Shown one piece after another: positions 20,469 through 29,306 of a DNA stretch of 64,000 nucleotides. Numbering within the stretch: the stretch's first letter is position 1; each line of letters opens with the position of its first letter. The notes under the pieces were generated by a model. The model had not been told where the DNA came from and ran no database searches. It saw nothing but the letters and a program-made list of their open reading frames with translations. This DNA comes from Peribacillus simplex NBRC 15720 = DSM 1321. Lineage in GTDB: Bacteria; Bacillota; Bacilli; Bacillales; DSM-1321. The stretch is taken from the NCBI RefSeq assembly GCF_002243645.1, contig NZ_CP017704.1, positions 1,093,501-1,157,500 on the forward strand, written 5' to 3'. Made by a program: the position numbers and the translations under genes.

Positions 20469-20954
20469 TTATTTCATTTTTTCACTTTCATACTTTACAT
20501 CCATTACCTTCCAAACGTCATTATCCTTTTTCAAAATAACTGATTCAACATGTTTTTCCATCGATGCAGGTCCGTCCCCTGTGTCCTGGAATTCCTCCTG
20601 AACATAAATGAAATCACCGTTTTTCCCATATACAATTTCCGTATTCTTGTCGTAACTGAAAAAAGGGATATAATATGGAGCGAAATCTGATCCAAATGCG
20701 GTATAACCGCCATCGACTTTCACTACATTCGCTTGGACAAACTTCTCGATGAATTCACCTGTGAAATGTTTATCCAACTTTCCTTCAATCGCTTCCTTAG
20801 TACTTACTTCCTCACTGATCGAACCTTGATTCTTCATGGCATCTTGTACTAAAGATAGAACTTCCTCTCTATGTAAGCCCTCCGCTGAAGCAGTGAACCC
20901 TCCACTTAAAAATAGAAGGACACTGGCAAGACATGCAACTAAATATTTACTCAT
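20469..20954 (-). CDS. secreted protein of unknown function
   Basis: A 161-residue protein with an N-terminal signal peptide (hydrophobic core ACLASVLLFLSGG, probable cleavage after ASA near residue 25). The mature part has an acidic helical start and a Tyr/Phe-rich beta region ending in WKVMDVKYESEKMK. The form resembles DUF3993-type Bacillus proteins, but I am not sure. The frame opens at 20963; the ATG at 20954 has AGGAG nine bases upstream and the earlier ATG overlaps that site. Probably exported and soluble. Confidence 0.7.
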   Translation of the reverse strand: MSKYLVACLASVLLFLSGGFTASAEGLHREEVLSLVQDAMKNQGSISEEVSTKEAIEGKLDKHFTGEFIEKFVQANVVKVDGGYTAFGSDFAPYYIPFFSYDKNTEIVYGKNGDFIYVQEEFQDTGDGPASMEKHVESVILKKDNDVWKVMDVKYESEKMK

Positions 20955-21100
20955 TACAATCATCTCCTAGTTATAGAATTTCTCCTAATGATTCGGATTT
21001 TTGCCTATGTCATTCAATACCCGTCAAGATCAAAGCCAAACTACAAAATCACATTCTCATGTGAGACCTTTAATACCAGTGCCCATTATTCACAATAAAA

Positions 21101-21133
21101 AAGAAGATTTCATGAAATTGAAATCTCCTTCTC
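21101..21133 (-). terminator. terminator of the two-TM protein gene
   Basis: 8-bp stem AGATTTCA/TGAAATCT with a 6-base loop, then TCTTTTTT on the minus strand. Confidence 0.75.
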
Positions 21134-21137
21134 ACAA

Positions 21138-21365
21138 TTATCGAAAAGCATAGTAAAAAATAAAACCAGCAACCAAAATCGTCCCAACAAAAAGAGAAAT
21201 GAATATCGGGTTCTTTAAATAAGGATGTTCTTTAACTGAATCATCGATAGTCGAATCATATCTGGCTTTCACTTTCTGTGCCCTTGCTACAGAATAAGTA
21301 TAAAAGAGTAGATATAACGCCATGATTGTAACGATTATGATTAGAATCCAGATGTACGTGCTCAA
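21138..21365 (-). CDS. small two-TM membrane protein, function unknown
   Basis: A 75-residue protein with two membrane helices (about 4-26 and 54-73) joined by a charged loop of about 28 residues (RAQKVKARYDS...KEHPY). I do not recognise the family. It lies 74 nt downstream of ykuI on the same strand, so it may be read through from it, and is followed by a terminator. Confidence 0.65.
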   Translation of the reverse strand: MSTYIWILIIIVTIMALYLLFYTYSVARAQKVKARYDSTIDDSVKEHPYLKNPIFISLFVGTILVAGFIFYYAFR

Positions 21366-21439
21366 AATATGTCTCCTCCAAGCGCATCATTTCTGCTTAT
21401 CGTTACACATTTAAAGCGATTATATTCATGAATCGTTTT

Positions 21440-22645
21440 TTATAATAGTGCTTCATTTTCATATAAATAACTATAAGAAAGATCACAGAAAATGTATTCC
21501 TTATTATTCAGCGGATATGAAAAGGTCCGAATGGTTTCTCCCGTTTCGATATCACTGTATAAATCGGATAGTCTTCCTTTTTTCTCGTTACGCATCTTTA
21601 CGATATTTTCGAGGAAATAAGGTCTCCAGCTCCAATTTTTATTCATATAACTGGGTTGAACTAACCATTGCCCGTCCTTATGGAGGATATTAGGAGATTT
21701 TTGATACCCCTCTTCATCACAAATATAAAGCCGAAAACATATGGAATCCAATTTTTTCGCCAAAACTCCGAGAAACTCTTCATGGGAGCTGGCCCGCTTT
21801 TGCTGTTTTAAGAAGTTTTGCATATTCTCGTTGAATTGCAAAGTCTTTTGATAAACGGCTTCAAGCTTCTTGGTCTCTAAAGAAATGAAAGACTGACATT
21901 CTTGATGGAATTTTTCACGAAGTAAATCTTTATTAATGAATTCGCCTTCCGGTTTCGCCAAAAAATACCCTTGATAATATCGTCCCCCATTCTTCCATGC
22001 AAAGCGAAGCTGGTATTCGGACTCAATGTTCTCAAATAGTAAATTGGCGCCGATTTTTCGTGCAAGCATGCTTAGAGAAAACAGGATGACCTGATAAGCA
22101 TCTCCACCTGAAATGCGAAGCTGGTCCAAGTTAACTTTTAAAATATTCGGAGAAATCTGTGCGATTCGGTCCAATTGCGTATCTTGTCCTAAATGATCTA
22201 AAGCTATCTTAATCCCATATGTTTTAAAGTAAGCAAGCACATGCTGCAAAGGATCTAAGTTTTCCGGACTGATCGTGTCTGATAATTCCAGCACGATCCG
22301 GTGCATTTCCTCCGGTTGAAAATGACGATGTAAAATCTCCATGAATTCTTCGCCATGATCCAGCATAAGCAGATTAGGATCTCTGTTGATAAAGATAAGA
22401 AAATCTTCACCATAGTCTTTTATTCTTTCCAAGGCAATTTCAAGTACATAATTATCTACTTCCACCCTATACTCTTCCGGCACTGCAGAATCGTGAAAAA
22501 AAGGGCCAAGGCTTTTATATTCAGATTGTTCCTCATAGCGCCCTAGAATTTCATACCCGATTACCTGATGTTGATCTGCACTGAAAATCGGTTGAAAGAA
22601 TGGTGTCACCCTGTCTAAGTTCTTTAATATCTTTTCTGTATCCAT
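21440..22645 (-). CDS. ykuI: EAL-domain protein YkuI, probably a c-di-GMP receptor
   Basis: A 401-residue protein with an N-terminal EAL domain (about 10-245), a linking coiled coil (about 250-290) and a C-terminal PAS-like YkuI_C domain. Residues equivalent to the catalytic set are Glu32 (YEILGR in place of xEALxR), Asn88, Glu120, Asp150, Lys170 and a Glu near 206, but the second Asp of the DDFG loop is His151 (ALDHLG). YkuI of B. subtilis binds c-di-GMP with no clear hydrolysis, which fits a degenerate site. Located beside ykuJ. AGGGGGA precedes the ATG. Confidence 0.9.
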   Translation of the reverse strand: MDTEKILKNLDRVTPFFQPIFSADQHQVIGYEILGRYEEQSEYKSLGPFFHDSAVPEEYRVEVDNYVLEIALERIKDYGEDFLIFINRDPNLLMLDHGEEFMEILHRHFQPEEMHRIVLELSDTISPENLDPLQHVLAYFKTYGIKIALDHLGQDTQLDRIAQISPNILKVNLDQLRISGGDAYQVILFSLSMLARKIGANLLFENIESEYQLRFAWKNGGRYYQGYFLAKPEGEFINKDLLREKFHQECQSFISLETKKLEAVYQKTLQFNENMQNFLKQQKRASSHEEFLGVLAKKLDSICFRLYICDEEGYQKSPNILHKDGQWLVQPSYMNKNWSWRPYFLENIVKMRNEKKGRLSDLYSDIETGETIRTFSYPLNNKEYIFCDLSYSYLYENEALL

Positions 22646-22802
22646 GATGCATCTTCCCCCTAATTACGAAAACACCAATATGCCAAAATTATACCATTAG
22701 TTTCTGTCATTGATAATAAATAATTTTAATTACTACTACATAACTCTTTTTTCAGAACATTAAATTTCCCATTCACCCTATCCAATTGAAAAGAAACACA
22801 TT

Positions 22803-22835
22803 GAAAAGGCATTGTCCAAAAATGGAACAATGCCT
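22803..22835 (-). terminator. terminator of the SLC13 permease gene
   Basis: Stem AAGGCATTGT...ACAATGCCTT extended by CC/GG with one bulge; T-run on the minus strand. Confidence 0.8.
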
Positions 22836-22844
22836 TATGTCTTA

Positions 22845-24704
22845 TCAAAAAGGGAAGAACCATGGTATCGTGATCACCATGATAACGCCAATGAAAATCT
22901 GTATGGATATCCCAATCATGATAAAATCTTTATGCTTGTAATCACCCGCCGTCATGACAAGCGCATTGGTAGTGGCAACCCTTGGAGTGGATAACGCCAA
23001 ACTGCCAGCAACTGCAAGGCATAGAAACACAGGAAGAGGATCGATTCCTTGATTCACCGCAGATGTCAGGGCAATGGGCGTCATGATTACTGTCGCGGCT
23101 CCATACGGGATGAATTGGCTCAGGATCAGTGTCAGGAGGTAAAAGACCGCTAAAATGCCGTGTGCCCCGATATTACTGAATAAAACGGCCAGCCAATCAC
23201 TTATCATTCTCACTCCACCCGTATTATCCAACGCTGCCGTTATGCCGAACATGGCGGCAATCAATAGAACAGGTTCCCAATTAATCTTTTGGTAAGCATC
23301 CTCCATCGAACGGACACAGCCAGTGATCACCATCAACAATGCAGCCGTCAAAACCGATAGTACCGCAGGAACGGACTCCATCGATAAAAGAATGACCATC
23401 AATGCAGTGATTCCCGAGGCAATCCATGCTTTGCCCTTGGAGTTGACCGGAGAGCCATCTTCCGAGGTACTTCCAATAACGATGACATCCTGTAAATCCG
23501 AGGAAATCCTCTCAATGTTCTCCCATTCTCCATGTATCAGGATTGCATCCCCCGGTTTCAGGCGTTCCGTTCCGACATCCGCTTGAATATATTCTCCATT
23601 CCGATTGATTGCCAGCACATTACATTGGTATTTCTCACGAAAATGCACATCTATCAAGGTTTGATTTTCATAATCCGAGTTCGGGACGATCAATATTTCT
23701 GTCAATCCAAATCTACTGCTAAGAAAATGTTTCTTTATTTGTTCGGTATTGAAATGTTTAAACTCCAGTTCATAGTTAAGTGCCAATCTCTCAACTGCTT
23801 CTTCTTCCCCAAACACCAAAATGATATCTTCAGGATGAAGAACCTCATCCGCCCTGGCTGAAATCGTCAGCTGTCTTTGCAACAGCGGCAATTGCTTATC
23901 CTTTGGCTTCCTCTGGATTTCAATCAAAGTCAATTCATACTGAATAGGAAGCTGGAGGTCCGACAGCCTTTCTCCAACAATATCGGAAGTAGCGGGTATA
24001 TGCAGATAATGCAATCGGTCATATACTTTGTACATGCCGGCAAGCTCCCCTGCCGAGAGTCCCTTGACACTATTGTTCGCAGCAATGGTCTTCTCGGGAA
24101 GCAACAGGCGTCCGAGTGTCAACATGAAGAATAACCCTGCTGCAAAGGCGATTAAGCCCACAGGTGTAAAGTCAAAAAATGCTAATGTCCCTATTCCGTT
24201 TTGCCGTAATACATCAGCGACGATCATATTGGAGGGAGTACCTGTAAGTGTTAATAGCCCTCCAATACTGCTTGCATAGGCAAGGGGCAATAAATACCTT
24301 GTCGGACTTGTTTTTTGTTGTAAGGCCATGCTCATGACGAGCGGAAGCAGTATGGAAACAATTCCTGTTCCGCTTAAAAATGCACTTAATATTCCCGCTG
24401 TCAGCATGACGATGAGCAGCGATTTCCATTCACTGCCCCCACATAAAGCCAACAACTTATTTCCTGCCTTTTCCACGATTCCTGTATTTAACAGGCCGGC
24501 ACCGACGATAAATAGCCCAGCCAGCATGATGACCACTTGATTCGCAAAACCGGCCACCAGTTCATCCAATGTAAGAATCCCCAGTAAACCAAGTATGGAT
24601 AGTGCACTAAGTGCAATTAAATCTGCTCGAAATTTTCCTTGTATAAAAAGCGCAATCGCGCATAGAAGTATAATCAGTGTAATAAACATTGGTTCGGTCA
24701 TCAT
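22845..24704 (-). CDS. SLC13/DASS-type permease with two RCK_C domains
   Basis: A 619-residue transporter: N-terminal permease half (about 1-190, including SGTGIVSILLPL and GTPSNMIVADV), a cytosolic insert with two TrkA_C (RCK_C) domains (about 210-290 and 310-395), and a C-terminal permease half ending in SLALSTPRVATTNALVM. This build is typical of SLC13-family sodium/anion (sulfate or dicarboxylate) carriers. The substrate is unknown. RCK_C domains often bind nucleotides, so ligand gating is possible. GGAGG lies upstream of two adjacent ATG codons; either may be used. Divergent from ykuE. Confidence 0.85.
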   Translation of the reverse strand: MMTEPMFITLIILLCAIALFIQGKFRADLIALSALSILGLLGILTLDELVAGFANQVVIMLAGLFIVGAGLLNTGIVEKAGNKLLALCGGSEWKSLLIVMLTAGILSAFLSGTGIVSILLPLVMSMALQQKTSPTRYLLPLAYASSIGGLLTLTGTPSNMIVADVLRQNGIGTLAFFDFTPVGLIAFAAGLFFMLTLGRLLLPEKTIAANNSVKGLSAGELAGMYKVYDRLHYLHIPATSDIVGERLSDLQLPIQYELTLIEIQRKPKDKQLPLLQRQLTISARADEVLHPEDIILVFGEEEAVERLALNYELEFKHFNTEQIKKHFLSSRFGLTEILIVPNSDYENQTLIDVHFREKYQCNVLAINRNGEYIQADVGTERLKPGDAILIHGEWENIERISSDLQDVIVIGSTSEDGSPVNSKGKAWIASGITALMVILLSMESVPAVLSVLTAALLMVITGCVRSMEDAYQKINWEPVLLIAAMFGITAALDNTGGVRMISDWLAVLFSNIGAHGILAVFYLLTLILSQFIPYGAATVIMTPIALTSAVNQGIDPLPVFLCLAVAGSLALSTPRVATTNALVMTAGDYKHKDFIMIGISIQIFIGVIMVITIPWFFPF

Positions 24705-24864
24705 GTTACCTCCGTATAGATGTTCAATTTCAAACCTGACACGGTTTCATTAAACCCCAGTTTACATGTTTTTCATATGCTTATAGAAGATATTTTCTTC
24801 AATTTATGTATATTGTTTGTTAGTATGAGGAAGTAACATTTTTAAATTAGATAGGTTGATTAAT

Positions 24865-25728
24865 TTGAATAAACCCATATCCAGAAGAACATTCCTTAAG
24901 AAAAGTCTTAGTACATTGGCTACCTTAACCGGTTTAGGTATTGGCGGAAGCTATTATGCCCATAATTTGGAGCCGAAATGGTTAGAAACCAAGCATAAAA
25001 TCATCAGCCACCCGCTTATCCCAAAAGGTTTTCATGGCATGAAAATGGTCCAATTCAGTGATACGCATTTAGGCTTTCAATTTCAGCTTAAAGATTTACA
25101 AGCAATTGTCAACAAGATAAACCAACTGGACCCGGATGTTATTTTATTTACCGGAGATTTAATGGACCAGCCTAATAAATACAAGGCTCACCAGAAAATC
25201 CCCCCCGTTTTGAATCAGCTCAAAGCGCCACTTGGAAAATTCAGCATCTACGGTAACCATGATCATGGGGGATATGGCTCAGAAATTTACAACGATATCA
25301 TGGAAAAATCCCATTTCACCATGTTGAAAAATACCTCAACCAAGATTACCTTATTAACCGCTGAAGAAATATTCATTGCCGGGGTTGATGATGCCATGCT
25401 TGGAAAACCTGATTTTGAAGAAGCCCTTTCTGGCATCCCGGAAGAAGTGTTCACCATTATGCTTTCGCATGCCCCTGACCTTGCCGACACATCAAGGACT
25501 TATGACATTCAGTATCAAATAAGCGGTCACAGCCATGGAGGTCAAGTGCAAATCCCCTTTGCCGGTGCCCTTGTAACTCCCCCATACGCTGAAAAGTACA
25601 GGGAAGGCACGTATGAAATCGATTCATTAACGTTACATGTTAATAGAGGGCTTGGCACTACCCGACTCCCCTATCGTTTCCTTTCACGTCCGGAATTGAC
25701 TGTTTACGAATTCCAAGCCGAAAAATGA
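24865..25728 (+). CDS. ykuE: Tat-exported metallophosphoesterase YkuE
   Basis: A 287-residue calcineurin-like phosphoesterase with a twin-arginine signal (ISRRTFLKKS) at the N-terminus. The metal motifs are in order: DTHLG, GDLMD, GNHD and GHSHGGQ. B. subtilis YkuE is carried by the TatAyCy system and sits at the cell wall, which fits this sequence. Two TTG codons are possible (24856 and 24865); the second has AGG at nine bases and is chosen, but both signals are weak. It is divergent from the SLC13 gene. Confidence 0.9.
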   Translation: MNKPISRRTFLKKSLSTLATLTGLGIGGSYYAHNLEPKWLETKHKIISHPLIPKGFHGMKMVQFSDTHLGFQFQLKDLQAIVNKINQLDPDVILFTGDLMDQPNKYKAHQKIPPVLNQLKAPLGKFSIYGNHDHGGYGSEIYNDIMEKSHFTMLKNTSTKITLLTAEEIFIAGVDDAMLGKPDFEEALSGIPEEVFTIMLSHAPDLADTSRTYDIQYQISGHSHGGQVQIPFAGALVTPPYAEKYREGTYEIDSLTLHVNRGLGTTRLPYRFLSRPELTVYEFQAEK

Positions 25729-25897
25729 TAGAAAAAGAACACAGGGGAAAACCGCCAGACTTATTAACAAAACCTGTGCGAATAAAACAACTTGTTGCCA
25801 TATCATTCGTAATGGACTCCTATGAATTATAGCATTAGAAGTATATCTGAGAAAACCAGGTTTTTTTCACCAATACCAATGGTAATTGCCATTAAGG

Positions 25898-26260
25898 TTA
25901 TACCATAATTAAATACCCACTCAGGAAAGTGCCGATACAACCTAAAACAGACACCGATATATAGATCAGGCTATCTATATATCGGTGTTTTCTAATAAGT
26001 TCAAGTGTTTCCATACTGAATGTCGAAAAGGTCGTAAAAGCCCCCAGGAAACCTATTGTCAGAAAAACCTGCAAAGATAAAGCCCAGCTTTCTTTCTGTG
26101 GCAACGCCATTCCCAGCCCAAAGGAACCTATAAGGTTAATCAGTAAAATGCTAATTGGTATCGAGACGGCTGGCAATAGCCTATTAAAAATAATCTGCAA
26201 GACATATCTAGAGGCAGCCCCAAAAAAGCCTCCTATAAAAACTGAAAGAACCTCAATCAA
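25898..26260 (-). CDS. fluoride channel subunit FluC/CrcB (second of pair)
   Basis: A 120-residue protein with four membrane helices and the FluC signature INLIGSFGLG and TTFSTFSMET. FluC proteins form dual-topology dimers that let fluoride leave the cell. Where two genes occur, as here, they are thought to make an antiparallel heterodimer. It starts with a TTG that overlaps the stop of the preceding fluC copy (TTGA), so the two are translationally coupled. Confidence 0.92.
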   Translation of the reverse strand: MIEVLSVFIGGFFGAASRYVLQIIFNRLLPAVSIPISILLINLIGSFGLGMALPQKESWALSLQVFLTIGFLGAFTTFSTFSMETLELIRKHRYIDSLIYISVSVLGCIGTFLSGYLIMV

Positions 26261-26637
26261 AGGGACTCACCTCTCTGTCTATTAAAAAGGCCCAGTCCGA
26301 GGAAACCAGCGACCAAACCAAAAAAAAGCGTGGAACCAAGATACAGTCCCGCCAATGGCAGAGAAGTCTGCAGTAGATTCACCACTTCTTGGGAAAATGT
26401 GGACATCGTGGTGAAACCGCCGCAAAACCCGCTGCCCAGCGCTAAAAAAACAAGCGATTTCTTTTTCAAGGCGATATAGCCATTGATCATTCCAAGTAAA
26501 AAGCTGCCTACTATATTTATTAAGAGGGTTCCAAACGGGAAGAAGGTATGGCCAGCAGTCAAGATTACGCAATAACGCAATATCGCTCCAGCCGCTCCTC
26601 CAAAACCGACTGCAAAAATGCCTTTAAACCGATCCAT
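26257..26637 (-). CDS. fluoride channel subunit FluC/CrcB (first of pair)
   Basis: A 126-residue, four-helix FluC protein with INIVGSFLLG and GGFTTMSTFSQE. It partners the downstream fluC copy. The start follows GGGGGG at good distance, and a TATAAT lies about 35 bp upstream, so the leader is too short to hold a fluoride riboswitch; expression may be constitutive. Confidence 0.92.
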   Translation of the reverse strand: MDRFKGIFAVGFGGAAGAILRYCVILTAGHTFFPFGTLLINIVGSFLLGMINGYIALKKKSLVFLALGSGFCGGFTTMSTFSQEVVNLLQTSLPLAGLYLGSTLFFGLVAGFLGLGLFNRQRGESL

Positions 26638-26754
26638 TAAGGTCCCCCCAAATTTTTCTCATAAGTAGATTCATTATAACAGATTAAGATGAAACAGGCT
26701 CTTTTCTTAAAAAAATCCATACTATGTAAAGAATTTGAGAAAAGGAGGCTAATT

Positions 26755-27111
26755 ATGCAAACACAGTATTTTCCTTACTACCATTATCCGCAGACCTTAA
26801 TGCTACAGAACGATTACAGAAATGCATATGGGAATGAATATGGACCTGAATATTGGAATGACGAGCGCTTCTTTCCTTTCTTTCCGCTATTGGCGCCTGT
26901 AGCTTTTGTTGCAGGGTTGGCAATTGGACCGTTGCTATTCAATAACCGTCCACCTGTCTATCCTCCATATCCTCCTCCATACCCGCCCGCTTACCCTCCT
27001 TACCCCGCTTATCCTGCGTACCCTGCTTATCAAGGCTTTCAGGGTTACCAGCAGCAACAATTCGGCGCACAGGCAGGGGTATCTGAAAATATCAATATAT
27101 ACACTCAATAA
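26755..27111 (+). CDS. Pro/Tyr-rich repeat protein, possibly spore surface
   Basis: A 118-residue protein. The first part is Tyr/Asn/Glu-rich, a hydrophobic segment (LLAPVAFVAGLAIGPLLF) follows, and then a run of short repeats of the type YPPYP and YPAYP (about 68-95) and a Gln-rich tail. The composition is like Bacillus coat or surface proteins but no family is certain. The frame is open from 26689; the ATG at 26755 with AAAGGAGG upstream is clearly the start. A CATACTAT -10-like sequence at 26718 hints at a sporulation sigma factor. A terminator follows directly. Confidence 0.75.
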   Translation: MQTQYFPYYHYPQTLMLQNDYRNAYGNEYGPEYWNDERFFPFFPLLAPVAFVAGLAIGPLLFNNRPPVYPPYPPPYPPAYPPYPAYPAYPAYQGFQGYQQQQFGAQAGVSENINIYTQ

Positions 27112-27120
27112 AGGTTGGAC

Positions 27121-27149
27121 AGAAGGCGACATAAACGCCTTCTTTTTCT
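27121..27149 (+). terminator. terminator of the Pro/Tyr-rich gene
   Basis: 8-bp stem AGAAGGCG/CGCCTTCT, 7-base loop, T-run. Confidence 0.88.
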
Positions 27150-27401
27150 TGGACCAAAAGGCGTCCGATTGAATTTTACTTCCCTATATATTTTGAAGTG
27201 GTATAATATGAAAATGAATAGATGGTAAAGTGTTGGGAAATGCTGGTCATACCCTAGAGATGTACATGCATTATTTTTTCACTATTTTCTGCCTGGTTGC
27301 ACACACGTCTCTATTTCAACCAATATATAAAAACAGGTTTTTACTGAAGGAAGTCTGTTTGTAACGTCCTTCTAACCTTATTAAGAAAAGGAGTTTCCAT
27401 A

Positions 27402-27908
27402 ATGAACCAAACGAAAGGACATTCTGAAAGGGATGAGTTTTCGATAAACTCCCTTGCCCAAGCCGTGTTTATTGTCAATAAACACGCAAAGACTGCATTG
27501 GAGCCCAAGAATTTATATAATTTAAAACGGCTCGCATTAAGCAAGCTTATGCAAGAAGGAAAAGCGAAGAAGATTGGACTTCATTTCTCTGATAACCCTC
27601 GCTTTGCAGCACAACAATCCGACGTCATTGTCGAATGCGGATCATATGTTTTTCATTTACCTCCCACTAAGGAAGATTTGAAAAAACTGCCCCACCTCGG
27701 CAGCCGGGCAGCCTCCATACGGAATCCTAAAGCCGCGTTGTCATTATCCAAGGCAAAACAGATCCTGCAATCTTACGTTGGACAAGCAGGTGAAAAGCAA
27801 CCGAACCCTACCAACACCGAGAAAAGGGCTCACGGGCGTGGGTCGGTCAAGCAACCTTTTCACAATCCATTCCCATCCTCCTTTTTAGGAAAAGGTTCCA
27901 AGTATTGA
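27402..27908 (+). CDS. ykyB: YkyB family protein
   Basis: A 168-residue basic protein matching the YkyB family, found next to cheV and patA in B. subtilis as here. The N-terminal 110 residues (from SINSLAQAVFIVNKHAKTA) are the conserved part; the tail is Pro/Gly/Lys-rich and probably unstructured. Function unknown. AAGGAG lies eight bases before the ATG. An extended -10 (TGGTATAAT, near 27200) may be its promoter, giving a leader near 190 nt. It shares a terminator with the convergent cheV. Confidence 0.85.
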   Translation: MNQTKGHSERDEFSINSLAQAVFIVNKHAKTALEPKNLYNLKRLALSKLMQEGKAKKIGLHFSDNPRFAAQQSDVIVECGSYVFHLPPTKEDLKKLPHLGSRAASIRNPKAALSLSKAKQILQSYVGQAGEKQPNPTNTEKRAHGRGSVKQPFHNPFPSSFLGKGSKY

Positions 27909-27921
27909 TTATTGATAAACC

Positions 27922-27960
27922 AAACGGGCCGTGAGGTAACGCCTCATCGGCCCGTTTTCA
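27922..27960. terminator. bidirectional terminator between ykyB and cheV
   Basis: Long stem AAACGGGCC-GTGAGG / GCCTCAT-CGGCCCGTTT with one bulge and A/T flanks on both sides. Confidence 0.88.
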
Positions 27961-27963
27961 CAT

Positions 27964-28869
27964 TCATAATACCAATCTGTCTATCAACTTTATAAGCTCT
28001 GCAATTTCAGGCTTGCTGATTTGTGCATCAGCCCCTACAACCTGACCTTTATGACGCAGGCTTTCAGTAATCAAAGAAGAGAAAATAATCACCGGCAACC
28101 CAGCGAGTTCCCCGTTTTCCTTTATTCTTCTAGTCAAATGATGTCCATCCATTTGAGGCATCTCAATATCGGTAATCACCAGTTGCACTTCATCTTCAAC
28201 CACTTTTCCTGATTCAATTAAATTCTCCAGATAATTAAATGCATCAAGTCCATTTTCATAAAACTCCAAGTACTTGAATCCAGCTTCTGACAATGTATCA
28301 AACAGCAGCTTTCTCAGTAAAGGAGAATCTTCTGCAATCAGGATTCTCTTGTCTGAATTTTGCCGAATACCAAGCTTTTTAACCTGTTGGATGTTTATTC
28401 CTGATTCTGGATTGATTTCGACCACTATTTTTTCAAAATCGAGTAACAGTAACATTTCACTATTTAATTTTATTACTCCGATAATCTGACTTTCAAGGCC
28501 TTGATACATATCCGAAGGCTTTTCGATTTGGGACCAGGAAATACGGTGGATCTGTGTTACGGTATGTACATGGAAAACCACTTTTTGCTGATTGAATTCA
28601 GCCACTATGAATTTATCCTGCTCAGGAGTTTCAGATGTCGGAAATCCTAAAGCATCCGCCACATTCACAACTGGCAGGACTTCTCCGCGAAGCTCAATGA
28701 TCCCCTCCACATTTGGATGGGAATGAGGGACAAGCGTGATGGGGACAGGATTAATGATTTCCCTCACCTTAATTACATTAATGCCGAATTTATTTTTTCC
28801 GAGACCGAATTCCACTATCTCTAGCTCATTCGTTCCACTTTCCAGTAATATTCCTTTATTTGCTTCCAT
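27964..28869 (-). CDS. cheV: chemotaxis coupling protein CheV
   Basis: A 301-residue two-domain protein: a CheW-like domain (about 10-160), which couples chemoreceptors to CheA, and a C-terminal receiver domain (about 174-301) with the phosphorylated Asp234 in VITDIEMPQMDG, the acidic pair AEDS near 180 and Lys in SKPEI. Phosphorylated CheV takes part in adaptation. It implies that the organism is motile, although no flagellar gene is in the window. The place between ykyB and patA is as in B. subtilis. Confidence 0.96.
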   Translation of the reverse strand: MEANKGILLESGTNELEIVEFGLGKNKFGINVIKVREIINPVPITLVPHSHPNVEGIIELRGEVLPVVNVADALGFPTSETPEQDKFIVAEFNQQKVVFHVHTVTQIHRISWSQIEKPSDMYQGLESQIIGVIKLNSEMLLLLDFEKIVVEINPESGINIQQVKKLGIRQNSDKRILIAEDSPLLRKLLFDTLSEAGFKYLEFYENGLDAFNYLENLIESGKVVEDEVQLVITDIEMPQMDGHHLTRRIKENGELAGLPVIIFSSLITESLRHKGQVVGADAQISKPEIAELIKLIDRLVL

Positions 28870-29045
28870 TGTTTCATCTCGCCCTTCTACTTTTTCATTT
28901 TCATAATTCCATAAGTCAATTAACCGCTAGGAAAAATATCATGGTTTTATCAATGAACTCATACCTAATAATTCGGTTAAATATTTCTTTTGTTTAGAGC
29001 AAGAATAAAAAAGAATCAAGAAGTGATTATTAATTAAAGCCAAAC

Positions 29046-29077
29046 TAAAAAGGGACCCATCAGAGTCCCCCTTTTTC
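29046..29077 (-). terminator. probable terminator downstream of corA
   Basis: Stem AAAAGGGAC / GTCCCCCTTTT with a bulge. It lies 230 bp beyond the corA stop; the sequence between may contain a decayed ORF. Confidence 0.6.
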
Positions 29078-29306
29078 CAAGCTCATTTCACCACTGCCAT
29101 TCCGGCCACCATATCGATCGTAAGGCCTGTCTCTTCGATATAAACCCCTCCATGATATAACTGACATGGATAAAACAAACCTGATTGGATGGTCGCAAAT
29201 TAACGCCCTGCAGCCCTTCCAATGATATTCTCGCTGCGGAAACAAAATCCAGCATTCTCCCCAATTTCTCAACTGAAACTTAGAATAGCAGGTCAGTTGA
29301 GTCTTT

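Noticed and set aside
26638-26700. Fluoride riboswitch before the fluC pair
   Set aside because: The -10 TATAAT is about 35 bp from the start codon, too near for the riboswitch, and none of its conserved segments is seen.
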